From Nocardiopsis prasina DSM 43845 (GTDB lineage Bacteria > Actinomycetota > Actinomycetes > Streptosporangiales > Streptosporangiaceae): a stretch of 54,236 bases of DNA. The notes below the pieces were generated by a model that was given only the letters and a program-made list of their open reading frames with translations, was not told where the DNA came from and searched no databases. Numbering within the stretch: the first letter of the stretch is position 1; each line of letters opens with the position of its first letter. Positions 8,969 to 18,034 of this stretch are shown here, one piece after another. The translations under genes were made by a program, and so were the position numbers. The stretch lies in contig NZ_ANAE01000143.1 of NCBI RefSeq assembly GCF_000341265.1, positions 81,729 to 135,964 on the forward strand, given 5' to 3'.

Positions 8969-9280
8969 GTGTACGCGATCGTGCGAGCGGGCGGCCGACA
9001 GGAGAAGGTGTCTGTCGATGACGTCCTGAACATCGACAGGGTCTCCGACGAGACCGGCGCCACCCTCACGTGGCAGCCCATCCTTGTGGTCGACGGTGAC
9101 AATGTCATCAGCGAGGCCGACAAGCTGAGCGGCTACACGGTCACCGCCGAGGTCCTCGGCGAGACCAAGGGCCCCAAGATCAACATCCTGAAGTACAAGA
9201 ACAAGACCGGTTACAAGAAGCGCCAGGGTCACCGCCAGAAGCACACCCAGGTGCGCGTCACCGGCATCGCGGCGAAGTAG
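8969..9280 (+). CDS. rplU: 50S ribosomal protein L21
   Basis: Large-subunit ribosomal protein that binds 23S rRNA. The GTG at 8969 gives 103 residues starting [14 protein letters not shown], the normal L21 N-terminus, with GGAAGAGAG 8 nt upstream. An in-frame TTG at 8942 would add nine residues not seen in the family and was not used. The C-terminal [18 protein letters not shown] is typical. It is followed 13 bp later by rpmA, as in nearly all bacteria. Confidence 0.96.
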   Translation: MYAIVRAGGRQEKVSVDDVLNIDRVSDETGATLTWQPILVVDGDNVISEADKLSGYTVTAEVLGETKGPKINILKYKNKTGYKKRQGHRQKHTQVRVTGIAAK

Positions 9281-9293
9281 GAGGCCTGGAGAA

Positions 9294-9554
9294 ATGGCAC
9301 ATAAGAAGGGCGCTTCGTCCAGCCGTAACGGTCGTGACTCGAACGCCAAGCGCCTCGGCGTGAAGCGCTTCGGCGGTCAGGCCGTCTCGGCCGGTGAGAT
9401 CCTGATCCGTCAGCGCGGCACCAAGTTCCACCCCGGTGCGAACGTCGGCCGTGGCGGCGACGACACGCTGTTCGCGCTGGTCGATGGCGAGGTCAAGTTC
9501 GCCAACTTCCGCGGTCGCAAGGCCGTCAACATCGTTCCGGTCGCCGCCGAGTAG
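9294..9554 (+). CDS. rpmA: 50S ribosomal protein L27
   Basis: Large-subunit protein near the peptidyl-transferase centre. The 86 residues begin [16 protein letters not shown] and contain [20 protein letters not shown], the L27 signature. There is no N-terminal extension needing protease removal, unlike Firmicutes L27. It is co-transcribed with rplU, has SD-like GGAGG at 9281-9285, and is followed by a terminator. Confidence 0.97.
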   Translation: MAHKKGASSSRNGRDSNAKRLGVKRFGGQAVSAGEILIRQRGTKFHPGANVGRGGDDTLFALVDGEVKFANFRGRKAVNIVPVAAE

Positions 9555-9581
9555 GCTGCGCCGGCAACAGCGGTTTTTCGG

Positions 9582-9609
9582 GGGCGGGCCAGGGAACACT
9601 GGCCCGCCC
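9582..9609 (+). terminator. Terminator after rpmA
   Basis: Inverted repeat GGGCGGGCCAG / CTGGCCCGCCC (11 bp, 6-nt loop) followed by TT. It separates the ribosomal protein pair from obgE, which then needs its own promoter or readthrough. Confidence 0.85.
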
Positions 9610-9693
9610 TTCGCGTTGTCACTGGTGAGATGACGCATGAGGAGTACCGGTCCACGCCGGGTGGCGGGGACCGCAAGAGTAACGGGGAGAGCT

Positions 9694-11058
9694 ATGCCTG
9701 ACTTCGTCGACGAGGCGGTCTTGCACGTCAAGGCCGGGAACGGCGGGCATGGCTGTGCCTCCGTGCACCGTGAGAAGTTCAAGCCGCTGGGCGGCCCGGA
9801 CGGCGGCAACGGCGGCCAGGGCGGCGACGTCGTCCTGGAGGTCGACGCCCAGTCCGCGACGCTGCTGGACTACCAGCGCCGTCCGCACCGCAACGCCCAG
9901 AACGGCACTCCGGGCCAGGGCGGCCACCGGGCCGGAGCCAAGGGGCAGGACCTGGTCCTGACCGTCCCCGACGGCACCGTGGTCACCAAGGGCGACGGGG
10001 AGGTCATCGCCGACCTGGTCGGCCACGGCACCCGCCTGGTGCTGGCCCAGGGCGGCAGTGGCGGCCTGGGCAACGCCGCGCTGGCCTCCAAGAAGCGCAA
10101 GGCCCCCGGCTTCGCCCTCAAGGGCGAGGAGGGCGAGGCCTTCGACGTGCGCCTGGAGATGAAGACCATCGCCGACGTCGGCCTGGTGGGCTTCCCCAGC
10201 GCCGGGAAGTCGTCGCTGATCGCGGCGATGTCGGCGGCCCGGCCCAAGATCGCCGACTACCCGTTCACCACCCTCATCCCGAACCTGGGAGTGGTGGAGG
10301 CGGGCGCGACCCAGTACGTCATCGCCGATGTGCCCGGCCTGATCCCCGGTGCGAGCGCGGGCAAGGGCCTGGGCCTGGAGTTCCTGCGCCACATCGAGCG
10401 CTGCTCCACCCTGCTGCACGTCCTGGACTGCGCCACCTACGAGCAGGGCCGCGACCCGGTCAGCGACCTCGACGCCCTGGAGGCGGAGCTGTCCGCCTAC
10501 AGCGAGCAGGCCGGGGTGGACCTGTCCGACCGCCCGCGCATCGTCGCTCTGAACAAGGTGGACGTCCCCGAGGCACGCGACCTCGCCGACATGGTCACCC
10601 CCATGCTGGAGGAGCGCGGCTACAAGGTGATGGAGGTCTCCGCGGCCTCCCGTGAGGGTCTGCGCGAACTCTCCTTCGCCCTGGCCGAGCAGGTGGCGGC
10701 GGCCCGTCAGGCCGCACCGGTCGAGGAGCCCACCCGCATCGTGCTGCGCCCGAAGATGATCGGGGACGTCCCCTTCGAGGTCGTGCCGCTCGGCGACAAC
10801 TCCTTCCAGGTGCGCGGTGACAAGCCCGCCCGGTGGGTGCGTCAGACCGACTTCTCCAACGACGAGGCCGTCGGCTACCTGGCCGAGCGGCTCAACCGCC
10901 TCGGCATCGAGGAGGCGCTGGCCAAGGCCGGTGCCACCCAGGGCGCCGAGGTGCAGATCGGCACGGACGAGGACGCCGTGGTCTTCGACTGGGACAACTC
11001 GATGGACGCCGAGGTCGTCCCGTCCGGCCCGCGCGGAACCGACGCCCGGCTGGGCTGA
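9694..11058 (+). CDS. obgE: Obg/CgtA GTPase
   Basis: Ribosome-associated GTPase of 50S assembly and stress control. The 454 residues contain the glycine-rich Obg fold (1-158: [25 protein letters not shown]). The G domain has G1 GFPSAGKSS, switch region YPFTT, G3 DVPG, G4 NKVD and G5 SAAS. A C-terminal OCT domain (about 350-430) ends in an acidic tail. The ATG at 9694 is chosen because GGGGAGA precedes it and the protein then starts [15 protein letters not shown] like its homologues; an in-frame ATG at 9637 lacks these. It lies downstream of rplU-rpmA in the usual order. Confidence 0.96.
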   Translation: MPDFVDEAVLHVKAGNGGHGCASVHREKFKPLGGPDGGNGGQGGDVVLEVDAQSATLLDYQRRPHRNAQNGTPGQGGHRAGAKGQDLVLTVPDGTVVTKGDGEVIADLVGHGTRLVLAQGGSGGLGNAALASKKRKAPGFALKGEEGEAFDVRLEMKTIADVGLVGFPSAGKSSLIAAMSAARPKIADYPFTTLIPNLGVVEAGATQYVIADVPGLIPGASAGKGLGLEFLRHIERCSTLLHVLDCATYEQGRDPVSDLDALEAELSAYSEQAGVDLSDRPRIVALNKVDVPEARDLADMVTPMLEERGYKVMEVSAASREGLRELSFALAEQVAAARQAAPVEEPTRIVLRPKMIGDVPFEVVPLGDNSFQVRGDKPARWVRQTDFSNDEAVGYLAERLNRLGIEEALAKAGATQGAEVQIGTDEDAVVFDWDNSMDAEVVPSGPRGTDARLG

Positions 11059-11154
11059 CCCGCGCGGGGACCGACCGCTCCACACCAGCCGGACCCAGAC
11101 AAGGTACGAGCACGGCGCTCGGGAGGGCGCCGTGCCACGGATGGAAAGCCCCTC

Positions 11155-12345
11155 GTGGTGCACAGCGCAGACACCCAGCAGCACACCGGCCGACTAGCCG
11201 GGCAGAGTGACGTCGACACCCTGGAGTCGGCCGGGCGGGCGGCGGTCGCCGGGGCCCGCCGGGTCGTGGTCAAAGTGGGGTCGTCCTCACTGACCACCCC
11301 GGACGGGCTGATCGACTCCGGCCGGATCAGGGACCTGGTCGAGGTCCTGGCGGACCGCAGGGCCCTCGGCCAGGAGGTGATCCTGGTCTCCTCCGGCGCG
11401 GTGGCCGCCGGGATGGCGCCGCTGGGTATGGCCCGCCGCCCGCACGATCTTGCCTCACAGCAGGCCGCCGCCAGTGTCGGCCAGGGACTCCTCGTGGCCT
11501 CCTACGCCGCCGAGCTGGCCGGGCACGGTCTGACCGCCGCCCAGGTTCTGCTGACGGTGGAGGACATGATGCGCCGGGTGCAGCACCGTAACGCCCAGCG
11601 CACGCTGCGCCGCCTGCTGGACATCGGCGCCCTGCCGATCGTCAACGAGAACGACACCGTGGCCACCCACGAGATCCGGTTCGGAGACAACGACCGCCTC
11701 GCCGCTCTGGTCGCGCACCTGATGAGAGCCGACGCCCTCGTGCTGCTCTCCGACGTGGACGCGCTCTACGACGGCAACCCCGCCGACGAGGGGACCTCGA
11801 TCGTGCACCTGGTGCGCGGACGGGACGACCTGGACGGGATCGACATCGGCTCCTCGGGGAAGCGGGGCGTGGGCACCGGCGGGATGGTCACCAAAGTTGA
11901 CTCGGCGCGCATCGCCACCGAGGCCGGGGTGCCCACCCTCCTGACCTCGGCCGCCAACGTCCGTTCCGCCCTGTCCGGCGAGCGGGTGGGCACGTTCTTC
12001 GCTGCCGCTGACGGCCGCCGCCCCTCCGCGCGCCAGCTGTGGCTGGCCCACGCCACGGCGGGGCGGGGCAGCCTGGTCCTGGACCCGGGGGCGGTCAACG
12101 CGGTGGTGCGTGAGAAGGCGTCGCTGCTGCCCGCCGGGGTCGTCGGGGTCGACGGCGACTTCAGTGCCGGTGACCCCGTGGATCTGCGCGACGAGCAGGG
12201 CACGGTGGTCGCCCGGGGCCTGGTCAACTACGACGCCGCCGAGATCCCGGACCTGATGGGCCGGTCCACCCGGTGGCTGGCCCGGGAGATGGGCCCCTCC
12301 TACGAGCGCGAGCTCGTGCACCGCGACGACCTCGTGGTGCTCTGA
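11155..12345 (+). CDS. proB: Glutamate 5-kinase
   Basis: First step of proline synthesis: ATP-dependent phosphorylation of glutamate. The 396 residues contain an amino-acid-kinase domain (VVVKVGSSSLT near 35; VNENDTVA near 165) and a C-terminal PUA domain (about 290-390). The start is GTG at 11155 or the adjacent GTG at 11158; both leave a non-conserved ~35-residue N-terminal extension. The partner proA is 4.4 kb downstream and not adjacent. A strong terminator follows. Confidence 0.95.
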   Translation: MVHSADTQQHTGRLAGQSDVDTLESAGRAAVAGARRVVVKVGSSSLTTPDGLIDSGRIRDLVEVLADRRALGQEVILVSSGAVAAGMAPLGMARRPHDLASQQAAASVGQGLLVASYAAELAGHGLTAAQVLLTVEDMMRRVQHRNAQRTLRRLLDIGALPIVNENDTVATHEIRFGDNDRLAALVAHLMRADALVLLSDVDALYDGNPADEGTSIVHLVRGRDDLDGIDIGSSGKRGVGTGGMVTKVDSARIATEAGVPTLLTSAANVRSALSGERVGTFFAAADGRRPSARQLWLAHATAGRGSLVLDPGAVNAVVREKASLLPAGVVGVDGDFSAGDPVDLRDEQGTVVARGLVNYDAAEIPDLMGRSTRWLAREMGPSYERELVHRDDLVVL

Positions 12346-12355
12346 CGGACGACGC

Positions 12356-12394
12356 CGAGGGCCGGTCCGGGCCGTGGGTCCGGGCCGGCCCTCG
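12356..12394 (+). terminator. Terminator after proB
   Basis: Arms CGAGGGCCGGTCCGG and CCGGGCCGGCCCTCG pair over 15 positions (one G-T) with a 9-nt loop, then TTGTGT. It begins 10 bp after the proB stop, so proB is not co-transcribed with the genes that follow. Confidence 0.9.
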
Positions 12395-12498
12395 TTGTGT
12401 CCGGGAGTTCGATCACCGGCCGCGCCGTCGCCCTTCGCGCACGCCTGTCGTCCGTGCGTGAAAGAGTCCGAGAGAACGTCCCGAGGAGGGTGACACCC

Positions 12499-13386
12499 AT
12501 GTCCAGTCTGATGACACACCTGGCGTCGCTGGCCCTCCGGGTCCTGCGCAAACCGACCCTGGAGTCGGTGGAGGACACCCGGGAGTGGCTCCACGAACCC
12601 AAGGAGGACGCGGAGCCGCCGCAGTGGCTCAGCGCACGGCACTGGATCACCCGCAGGGAGGTCGGCGGCTTCCCCGTCTACACGGTGCGTCCCCGCAGCG
12701 TCGTCGAACCGGAGAGGGCGGTGTTCTACCTGCACGGGGGCACCTACGTCAGCGAGATCGCCGCGTGGCACTGGGTGCTGGTCGCCCGGATCGCCGACGC
12801 CGGCTGCCGGGTGGAGGTGCCGATCTACGGCCTGGCACCGGAGCACACCTACCGTGAGGCCTTCCCGTTCGTCACCCGGGTCTACCGGGAACTGACGGAG
12901 GACGCCCCGCCGGAGCGCACCCTGATCGCGGGTGACTCCGCCGGGGGAGGGCTCGCGCTGGCACTCACCCAGACCCTGCCCGGGGCACGGCTGCCGCTGC
13001 CCGCGAGGCTGGTCCTGATCTCCCCGTGGACCGACCTGACGATGTCCAACCCCGACATCGCGGAGGTGGAGGGGTCCGACCCCTGGCTGGCACCGGTGGG
13101 TCTGCTGGAGGCCGCAGGGGAGTGGGCGGACGGGGACGACCTCGCCGAGCCCCGGCTCAGTCCGCTGTACGGGCCGATGGCGGGGCTGCCGCCCATGGAC
13201 CTGTACATCGGCACCCGCGACCTGCTCCTGCCCGACACACGTCGCCTGCACGACCGCGTCACCGAGGCCGGGGGAGTGGCCGAGCTCTTCGTGGAGGAGG
13301 GGGCCTTCCACATCCACCCGCTGGTCCCGGTCCCCGAGGGCGTTGACGCGCGTGACCGGATCATGCGCACTGTCCGGGAGCTGTGA
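12499..13386 (+). CDS. Alpha/beta hydrolase, hormone-sensitive-lipase (family IV) type esterase
   Basis: Predicted cytoplasmic carboxylesterase of 295 residues. It shows the oxyanion-hole motif HGG (FYLHGGTYV, about residue 78) and the nucleophile GDSAGGG (about 140). A late acidic residue lies near GTRDLLL, with a histidine in GAFHIHPL, the expected catalytic triad order. The ATG at 12499 is preceded by GAGGAGGG. A longer in-frame start at 12397 has no ribosome site. Substrate unknown. It converges on the SDR operon. Confidence 0.85.
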   Translation: MSSLMTHLASLALRVLRKPTLESVEDTREWLHEPKEDAEPPQWLSARHWITRREVGGFPVYTVRPRSVVEPERAVFYLHGGTYVSEIAAWHWVLVARIADAGCRVEVPIYGLAPEHTYREAFPFVTRVYRELTEDAPPERTLIAGDSAGGGLALALTQTLPGARLPLPARLVLISPWTDLTMSNPDIAEVEGSDPWLAPVGLLEAAGEWADGDDLAEPRLSPLYGPMAGLPPMDLYIGTRDLLLPDTRRLHDRVTEAGGVAELFVEEGAFHIHPLVPVPEGVDARDRIMRTVREL

Positions 13387-13424
13387 GGCCGCCCCGGTGC
13401 GGCTCCCCCGGGGGACCCCTCGGC

Positions 13425-14174
13425 TCACGTCAGTCTTCTGACCACGGAGAGCGGCAGCCGCTTCAGTAGGAAGCCGATGGGCGCCCAGGGCCAGGCGGGG
13501 ACGTAGGCCCGGACCCGCCGCCTCTCGATGGCCGCGACCATGGCCCGGACGCCGACCTCCGTGTCGACCATGAACCGGGTCCTCTGAGCGACGTGCTCGT
13601 TCATCTCCGTGCGGATGTAGCCGGGGTAGACCACCGACACGTCCAGCCCCGGCACGCCCTCGGAGCGCAGCCCCTCGGCCACGGCGGCCACCCCGGCCTT
13701 GGTGGCGGAGTAGACGGTCATGGCCCGGCGCATGCCGCGCAGGGCCGACATGGAGGAGACCATCACGAGGTGGCCGCGCTCCTGTTCACGGAAGATCTCC
13801 ATGGCGGCGTCGGCCTGCGCGAGGGCGCCCACGAAGTTGGTCATGGCGGTCTGCCGGTTGGCGTCGTGTCGGCCCGTGCCGAGCGCCGCGCCCTTGCCCA
13901 GGCCCGCGTTGACGATGACCCGGTCCACCCCGCCGAGCTCGGCGGCGATCTCCCCGAAGACCCGGTGCACCGCCTCGTCGTCCGTGACGTCCAGGGCCCG
14001 GAGCACCACGCGGCGGTCGGGGTGGGCCGCGGCGATCCCGTCCCGGAGGACGGCCATGGGCTCGGTGCGCCGGGCGCACAGGCCGAGGTCGTAGCCGAGC
14101 GCCGCGAACTGGCGGGCCATCTCGGCGCCCAGCCCGGCCGAGGCGCCGGTGATGATGATGGTTCCCTTGCTCAT
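13425..14174 (-). CDS. SDR family oxidoreductase (last gene of TetR-linked operon)
   Basis: Classical short-chain dehydrogenase/reductase of 249 residues. It has the cofactor motif TGASAGLG near residue 9, NAG (VIVNAGLG), catalytic serine in MVSSMSAL and the YxxxK motif YSATK. The Arg-rich segment CARRTE after the second strand suggests NADP(H). The start ATG overlaps the stop of the upstream SDR by 4 bp (ATGA), so it is coupled to it. It may act on the same lipid or hydroxyacyl substrate as its neighbour; substrate not known. Confidence 0.88.
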   Translation of the reverse strand: MSKGTIIITGASAGLGAEMARQFAALGYDLGLCARRTEPMAVLRDGIAAAHPDRRVVLRALDVTDDEAVHRVFGEIAAELGGVDRVIVNAGLGKGAALGTGRHDANRQTAMTNFVGALAQADAAMEIFREQERGHLVMVSSMSALRGMRRAMTVYSATKAGVAAVAEGLRSEGVPGLDVSVVYPGYIRTEMNEHVAQRTRFMVDTEVGVRAMVAAIERRRVRAYVPAWPWAPIGFLLKRLPLSVVRRLT

Positions 14175-15034
14175 ACGCGGTTCTCCGTGGGGTCCTCGGG
14201 TGTGGGGGAGGGGCGCTCCACACGGCCGCGCACACCCTCGGCCACCCGGCGCATCGCGCGGTCGTACAGGGGGCGCAGCCAGCGCTTGGCGAGGACAGCG
14301 GCTCGGCCCTCCCGGTCAGTGAGGATGACCGGACGACGCCGGTCCGTCCCTCGGAGCACGCGCGCGGCCACCTCGTCGGCGGACAGCCGCGAACCGTTGA
14401 TCAGCCTGGTCGCGGAGGCCTCCACCTCGGGGTCGCTGCCACTGAGGGAGGCGGCCAGGTTGGTACGGAAGAACGACGGGCACACCACCGAGGCGGCGAC
14501 GCCGTAGGGGGCGAGCTCGTGCCGGAGGGTCTCGCTGAGCGCGACGACCGCCGCCTTGACCGCGTTGTAGGAGCTCATGACCGGCGGGTGCACGAGCCCG
14601 GCCATGGACGCGACGTTGACGACGTGTCCCGACCCCTGCCGCTTGAACAGCGGGGTGAACGTGCGGCAGCCCCGAACCACGCTGAACAGGTTGATCTCGG
14701 TGATCCGCCGCCAGTCCTCGACGGTGAGGACGTCGATCCGTCCGCCCGCGGCGATCCCGGCGTTGTTGACCAGCACGTCGAGCCCGCTCCACCGTTCCTC
14801 GACGTGGGTCAGGGCCGCCGCCCAGTCGTCGTCGGAGGTCACGTCCAGGCGCAGGTAGGTGACGTCCTGGGGAAGGGTGTCGGGGGCGCGTTCGGCGAGG
14901 TCGGTGGCGACCACCCGGTCCCCGCGCGCCGCGAACGCGGCCACCAGCGCGGCGCCCAGGCCGGAGGCGCCGCCCGTGACGAGGACGCGTCGGCCCGCAC
15001 CGGCTGTCGGGGTCCCTCGCTCGGGGGCGCTCAT
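14171..15034 (-). CDS. SDR family oxidoreductase
   Basis: Short-chain dehydrogenase of 287 residues. Visible motifs are TGGASGLG (about 21), NNAGIA, the SMAG serine region and YNAVK (the usual YxxxK), followed by HELAPYGV. Aspartate in VATDLAERAP after strand 2 suggests NAD(H) preference. The ATG at 15034 is chosen because it overlaps the stop of the preceding small ORF (ATGA); longer in-frame extensions are not supported. It is the middle gene of a minus-strand operon behind a TetR-type operator. Confidence 0.88.
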   Translation of the reverse strand: MSAPERGTPTAGAGRRVLVTGGASGLGAALVAAFAARGDRVVATDLAERAPDTLPQDVTYLRLDVTSDDDWAAALTHVEERWSGLDVLVNNAGIAAGGRIDVLTVEDWRRITEINLFSVVRGCRTFTPLFKRQGSGHVVNVASMAGLVHPPVMSSYNAVKAAVVALSETLRHELAPYGVAASVVCPSFFRTNLAASLSGSDPEVEASATRLINGSRLSADEVAARVLRGTDRRRPVILTDREGRAAVLAKRWLRPLYDRAMRRVAEGVRGRVERPSPTPEDPTENRV

Positions 15035-15339
15035 CTGCGGACTCCGTGCTTCACCGGTTCGAGTCGGGCGACCACAGCCCGGTGCGCCTCGCCCGGTCCG
15101 TCCGTGAGCCGCTCGGCGTCGGGGCCCTCGTGCGCGGCGGGCGGGAAGAGGTTCCACAGTCTCCGGGCGCGGGCGCGGATCTCGTCGACCACGGGCAGGG
15201 GGCGCCACGGGTCGCCGTCGGCCCGGAGCGCGGCGGGGTCGTGTTGGCGGGCCTCCTCGGCGGGCTCGATCACGGTCTCGACGAAGGTGCGGACCCGCCC
15301 GACGAGGTCGGTGGCGCGGGGGGAGGGTGCGAAGTCCAT
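15031..15339 (-). pseudogene. Truncated acyl-CoA dehydrogenase, N-terminal remnant
   Basis: A 102-residue ORF whose first ~65 residues (MDFAPSPRATDLVGRVRTFV through ARRLWNLF) look like the N-terminal helical domain of an acyl-CoA dehydrogenase. Family members continue for 300 or more further residues with FAD-binding and catalytic regions; none are present. The last ~35 residues (from PPAAHEGPD) do not fit the family. It therefore appears to be a deletion derivative. The ATGA overlap with the next SDR gene is intact, so translation through it may still drive the operon. It is the first gene behind the shared operator. Judged from recognised family pattern, not an alignment. Confidence 0.65.
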
Positions 15340-15360
15340 GTCGTTGACACTACGACCTTG

Positions 15361-15375
15361 TTGAGCAATGCTCAA
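15361..15375. promoter_or_regulatory. Palindromic operator between divergent tetR and SDR operon
   Basis: TTGAGCA-A-TGCTCAA is a perfect 7-bp inverted repeat with a single central base. It lies in the 40-bp gap between the two divergent starts. A TTGACA -35 at 15344-15349 places the tetR -10 at about 15367, inside the palindrome. This position fits autoregulated TetR control of both directions. Confidence 0.7.
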
Positions 15376-15379
15376 TAGG

Positions 15380-15964
15380 GTGAGTGGAGCAGCTCCGCGC
15401 CGGACGCGGATGACCCAGGACGAACGCAGGCGCCAACTGGTCGGGATCGGACTGCGCATGCTGGTGGAACGTCCCATCCAGGAGCTGGCGGTGGACGAGG
15501 TCGCGAGGGAGGCGGGCATCTCCCGAGGTCTGCTGTTCCACTACTTCCCCAACAAGACCGCCTTCCACGAGACCGTCGTGGCCGCCGCCGGACGGCGCGT
15601 CGTGCGCAACACCGCCCCCGACGAGGACCGCACCGGCTGGGACGCGGTGACCCAGTTCGCCGAGCGCTACATCGAACAGGTGAACCGGCGCCGGGCGTCC
15701 TACGCGGCGCTGGTGTTCGGCGCGGGTCCGGTGACCCTGGACGGCGCACTGGTGGAGGGCCTGCGCGAGACCATGGGTGCCCGTGTACGCGCCCTGCTCG
15801 GCGCCCCCGAGTCGGCGGCGGCGGTCACCGACGCGTGGACCGCCTACCTGGAGGCCAGGGCCCTTCGCTGGGCGGCCGTCCCCGACGAGGAACGCGTCAC
15901 CGACCCGACCGCTGAGGCCGACCACTGCGTCCGGGCCCTGCGCGCCCTGCTGGACCTGGACTGA
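15380..15964 (+). CDS. TetR family transcriptional regulator
   Basis: DNA-binding repressor with an N-terminal helix-turn-helix: ELAVDEVAREAGISRGLLFH followed by YFPNKTAFHE. The C-terminal ligand domain is unassigned. GTG at 15380 is preferred over ATG 15368, because the latter lies inside the operator and the likely -10 at 15367-15372. GTG 15380 would be a leaderless start, giving 194 residues. ATG 15410 is another possibility. It is divergent from the SDR/acyl-CoA dehydrogenase-remnant operon, so an acyl-CoA-like ligand is plausible but inferred. Confidence 0.85.
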   Translation: MSGAAPRRTRMTQDERRRQLVGIGLRMLVERPIQELAVDEVAREAGISRGLLFHYFPNKTAFHETVVAAAGRRVVRNTAPDEDRTGWDAVTQFAERYIEQVNRRRASYAALVFGAGPVTLDGALVEGLRETMGARVRALLGAPESAAAVTDAWTAYLEARALRWAAVPDEERVTDPTAEADHCVRALRALLDLD

Positions 15965-16016
15965 TCGCGTGCCGACGGCGCCCCCGGAGCGCTGTGCGCG
16001 GGGGCCGCGCGGGTCC

Positions 16017-16022
16017 TAGGAT
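16017..16022 (+). promoter_or_regulatory. -10 box TAGGAT, leaderless start of mazF-like gene
   Basis: TAGGAT is followed by 7 nt and the GTG at 16030, the spacing expected for transcription starting on the initiation codon. Confidence 0.5.
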
Positions 16023-16029
16023 GCGGTGC

Positions 16030-16566
16030 GTGAGCCAACACACGACACAGCACGGAAACCCGCCACAGGGCGGCGCACCCCGACAGAACGGCAGCTCCCG
16101 GCGCGACGGCGACATCCCGCAGCGGGGCGGTCTCCAACAGGGAACCGAGACCCACCCCCATGAGGGTGCGGTGCGCGAGGTCCCCACCGGACGCAACGCC
16201 ACCAGACTCGTCTACGCGCCAGAGAAGGACGGCCTCGCTGACGCGGGCGAGATCGTGTGGACCTGGGTGCCCTACGAGGAGGACGCCACCCAGGGCAAGG
16301 ACCGCCCCCTGCTCGTGGTGGGGCGCAAGGGGCGGCGTCTGCACGGACTCATGCTCTCCACACAGGTCCCCGACGAGCACGAACGCCAGGACTGGCTGCC
16401 GATCGGCACGGGCGCCTGGGACAGGGAGGGCCGTGACTCCTTCGTGCGGGTGGACCGCCTCTTCGAGTTCGACGAGGCGGCGATCCGCCGGGAGGCCGCC
16501 GTCATGGAGGAGAGCCTGTTCTGGAAGGTCGCGGCGGTCCTCAGGGACCGCTACGGCTGGACCTGA
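16030..16566 (+). CDS. MazF/PemK-family protein with no adjacent antitoxin
   Basis: The 178-residue protein has a ~65-residue disordered Gln/Gly/His-rich N-terminal part. A PemK/MazF-like domain follows (GEIVWTWVPYEE, then GKDRPLLVVGR), which in toxins forms the RNase fold. The C-terminal half includes DWLPIGTGAWD and a helix ending RDRYGW. Canonical MazF is about 110 residues and is preceded by a short antitoxin gene; no such gene is next to it. Single-gene relatives are common in actinobacteria, so it may not be a toxin. The leaderless-type GTG 16030 is preferred to ATG 16021. Confidence 0.75.
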   Translation: MSQHTTQHGNPPQGGAPRQNGSSRRDGDIPQRGGLQQGTETHPHEGAVREVPTGRNATRLVYAPEKDGLADAGEIVWTWVPYEEDATQGKDRPLLVVGRKGRRLHGLMLSTQVPDEHERQDWLPIGTGAWDREGRDSFVRVDRLFEFDEAAIRREAAVMEESLFWKVAAVLRDRYGWT

Positions 16567-16597
16567 GAGGGACGCGGGGCGCTCCGCCGTCTCACCC

Positions 16598-16606
16598 TGT
16601 GGATAA
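16598..16606 (-). other. Single DnaA-box-like nonamer
   Basis: TGTGGATAA is the exact complement of the consensus DnaA box TTATCCACA. It stands alone between the mazF-like gene and proA, with no cluster, so it is not an origin. Confidence 0.3.
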
Positions 16607-16734
16607 CCCGGTGTCTCCGGGGGCGGGGCCCTATACGCTGAGGGAGATCCTCCTGGTCCGGTGCCCTACGAAGGGGTGGGTCCACCGGCCCGGGCGGCCT
16701 CCCGAGCAAGGAAGCCCCGACAAGGATGACAGCC

Positions 16735-18009
16735 ATGAGTGACATCGAGCGCGCGGTCCACGCGGTCGCCGAACGCGCAGGGGACGCGGCGGCCGACCTC
16801 GCCCCGCTCAGCCGGTCCGTGAAGGACGCCGCCCTGCTGGCCATCGCCGACGCCCTGGTCAAGAGGGCGGACGAGATCACCGCCGCCAACGCCGAGGACG
16901 TCGAACAGGCCCGCCAGGACGGCACCAGCCCCGCCATGATCGACCGGCTCACCCTGAACCCGGCGCGGATCGAGGCCATCGCGGAGGCGGTGCGCGAGAT
17001 CGTCGAGCTGCCGGACCCGGTCGGCGAGTCCGTGCGCGGCGGTGTCCTGCCGGGAGGCCTGGACCTGCGGCAGATCAGGGTGCCCCTCGGGGTCATCGGC
17101 ATCATCTACGAGGGCCGTCCCAACGTCACCGTGGACGCCGCAGCCCTGTGCCTCAAGAGCGGCAACGCCGCCCTGCTGCGCGGCTCCTCCTCCGCCTACA
17201 ACTCCAACACCGCCATCGTCGCGGTGCTGCGCGAGGCACTGGAGGGCACCGGCGTCCCGACCGACGCCATCCAGATGGTCCCCGGCCGAACCCGGGAGTC
17301 CTCCACCGCGCTGATGCGGGCCCGCGGGCTCGTCGACGTACTCATCCCGCGTGGCGGCGGTTCGCTCATCCAGGCCGTGGTGCGCGACTCCACGGTCCCC
17401 GTCATCGAGACCGGCGAGGGCCTGTGCCACGTGTACGTGGACGCCGACGCCGACCTCGACAAGGCGGTGGGCATCGTGGTCAACTCCAAGGCCCAGCGCT
17501 GCTCGGTGTGCAACTCCGCCGAGACCCTCCTGGTGCACGAGTCCGTGGCCGAGGACTTCCTGCCGCGCGTGCTCGTGTCCCTGGCCGAGGCCGGGGTGAC
17601 CGTGCACGGCGACGAGCGCGTGCTCGCCGTCGCCGCGGCCCACCCGACCGGCGCCACCGTGGTCGAGGCCACCGAGGAGGACTGGGCCACCGAGTACCTG
17701 TCCATGGACCTGGCCGTGCGGGTGGTCCCGGACGTGGACGCGGCGATCGCGCACATCCGGCGGTACTCCACCCAGCACACCGAGGCGATCGTCACCGACT
17801 CGCTCAGCACCTCCCGGTACTTCGTCGCCCGGGTGGACTCGGCGGCGGTGATGGTGAACGCGTCCACGCGCTTCACGGACGGCGGCGAGTTCGGATTCGG
17901 CGCCGAGATCGGCATTTCCACCCAGAAACTGCACGCCAGGGGCCCGATGGGGCTCACTGAAATGACCTCGACCAAGTACGTGGTCACCGGGGACGGTCAC
18001 CTGAAGTAG
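16735..18009 (+). CDS. proA: Glutamate-5-semialdehyde dehydrogenase (gamma-glutamyl phosphate reductase)
   Basis: Second proline-synthesis enzyme: NADPH-dependent reduction of gamma-glutamyl phosphate. The 424 residues show [29 protein letters not shown] and the catalytic-cysteine region [38 protein letters not shown] near the C-terminus is a family hallmark. ATG 16735 has AGGA 8 nt upstream, so it is preferred over ATG 16726. It is separated from proB by an unrelated 4.4-kb block. A hairpin terminator follows. Confidence 0.96.
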   Translation: MSDIERAVHAVAERAGDAAADLAPLSRSVKDAALLAIADALVKRADEITAANAEDVEQARQDGTSPAMIDRLTLNPARIEAIAEAVREIVELPDPVGESVRGGVLPGGLDLRQIRVPLGVIGIIYEGRPNVTVDAAALCLKSGNAALLRGSSSAYNSNTAIVAVLREALEGTGVPTDAIQMVPGRTRESSTALMRARGLVDVLIPRGGGSLIQAVVRDSTVPVIETGEGLCHVYVDADADLDKAVGIVVNSKAQRCSVCNSAETLLVHESVAEDFLPRVLVSLAEAGVTVHGDERVLAVAAAHPTGATVVEATEEDWATEYLSMDLAVRVVPDVDAAIAHIRRYSTQHTEAIVTDSLSTSRYFVARVDSAAVMVNASTRFTDGGEFGFGAEIGISTQKLHARGPMGLTEMTSTKYVVTGDGHLK

Positions 18010-18034
18010 CCGGGGGAACCGTCGGCACGTACCA

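Noticed and set aside
16598..16606. Replication origin suggested by a DnaA box
   Set aside because: Only one exact box, no cluster, no dnaA/dnaN nearby.
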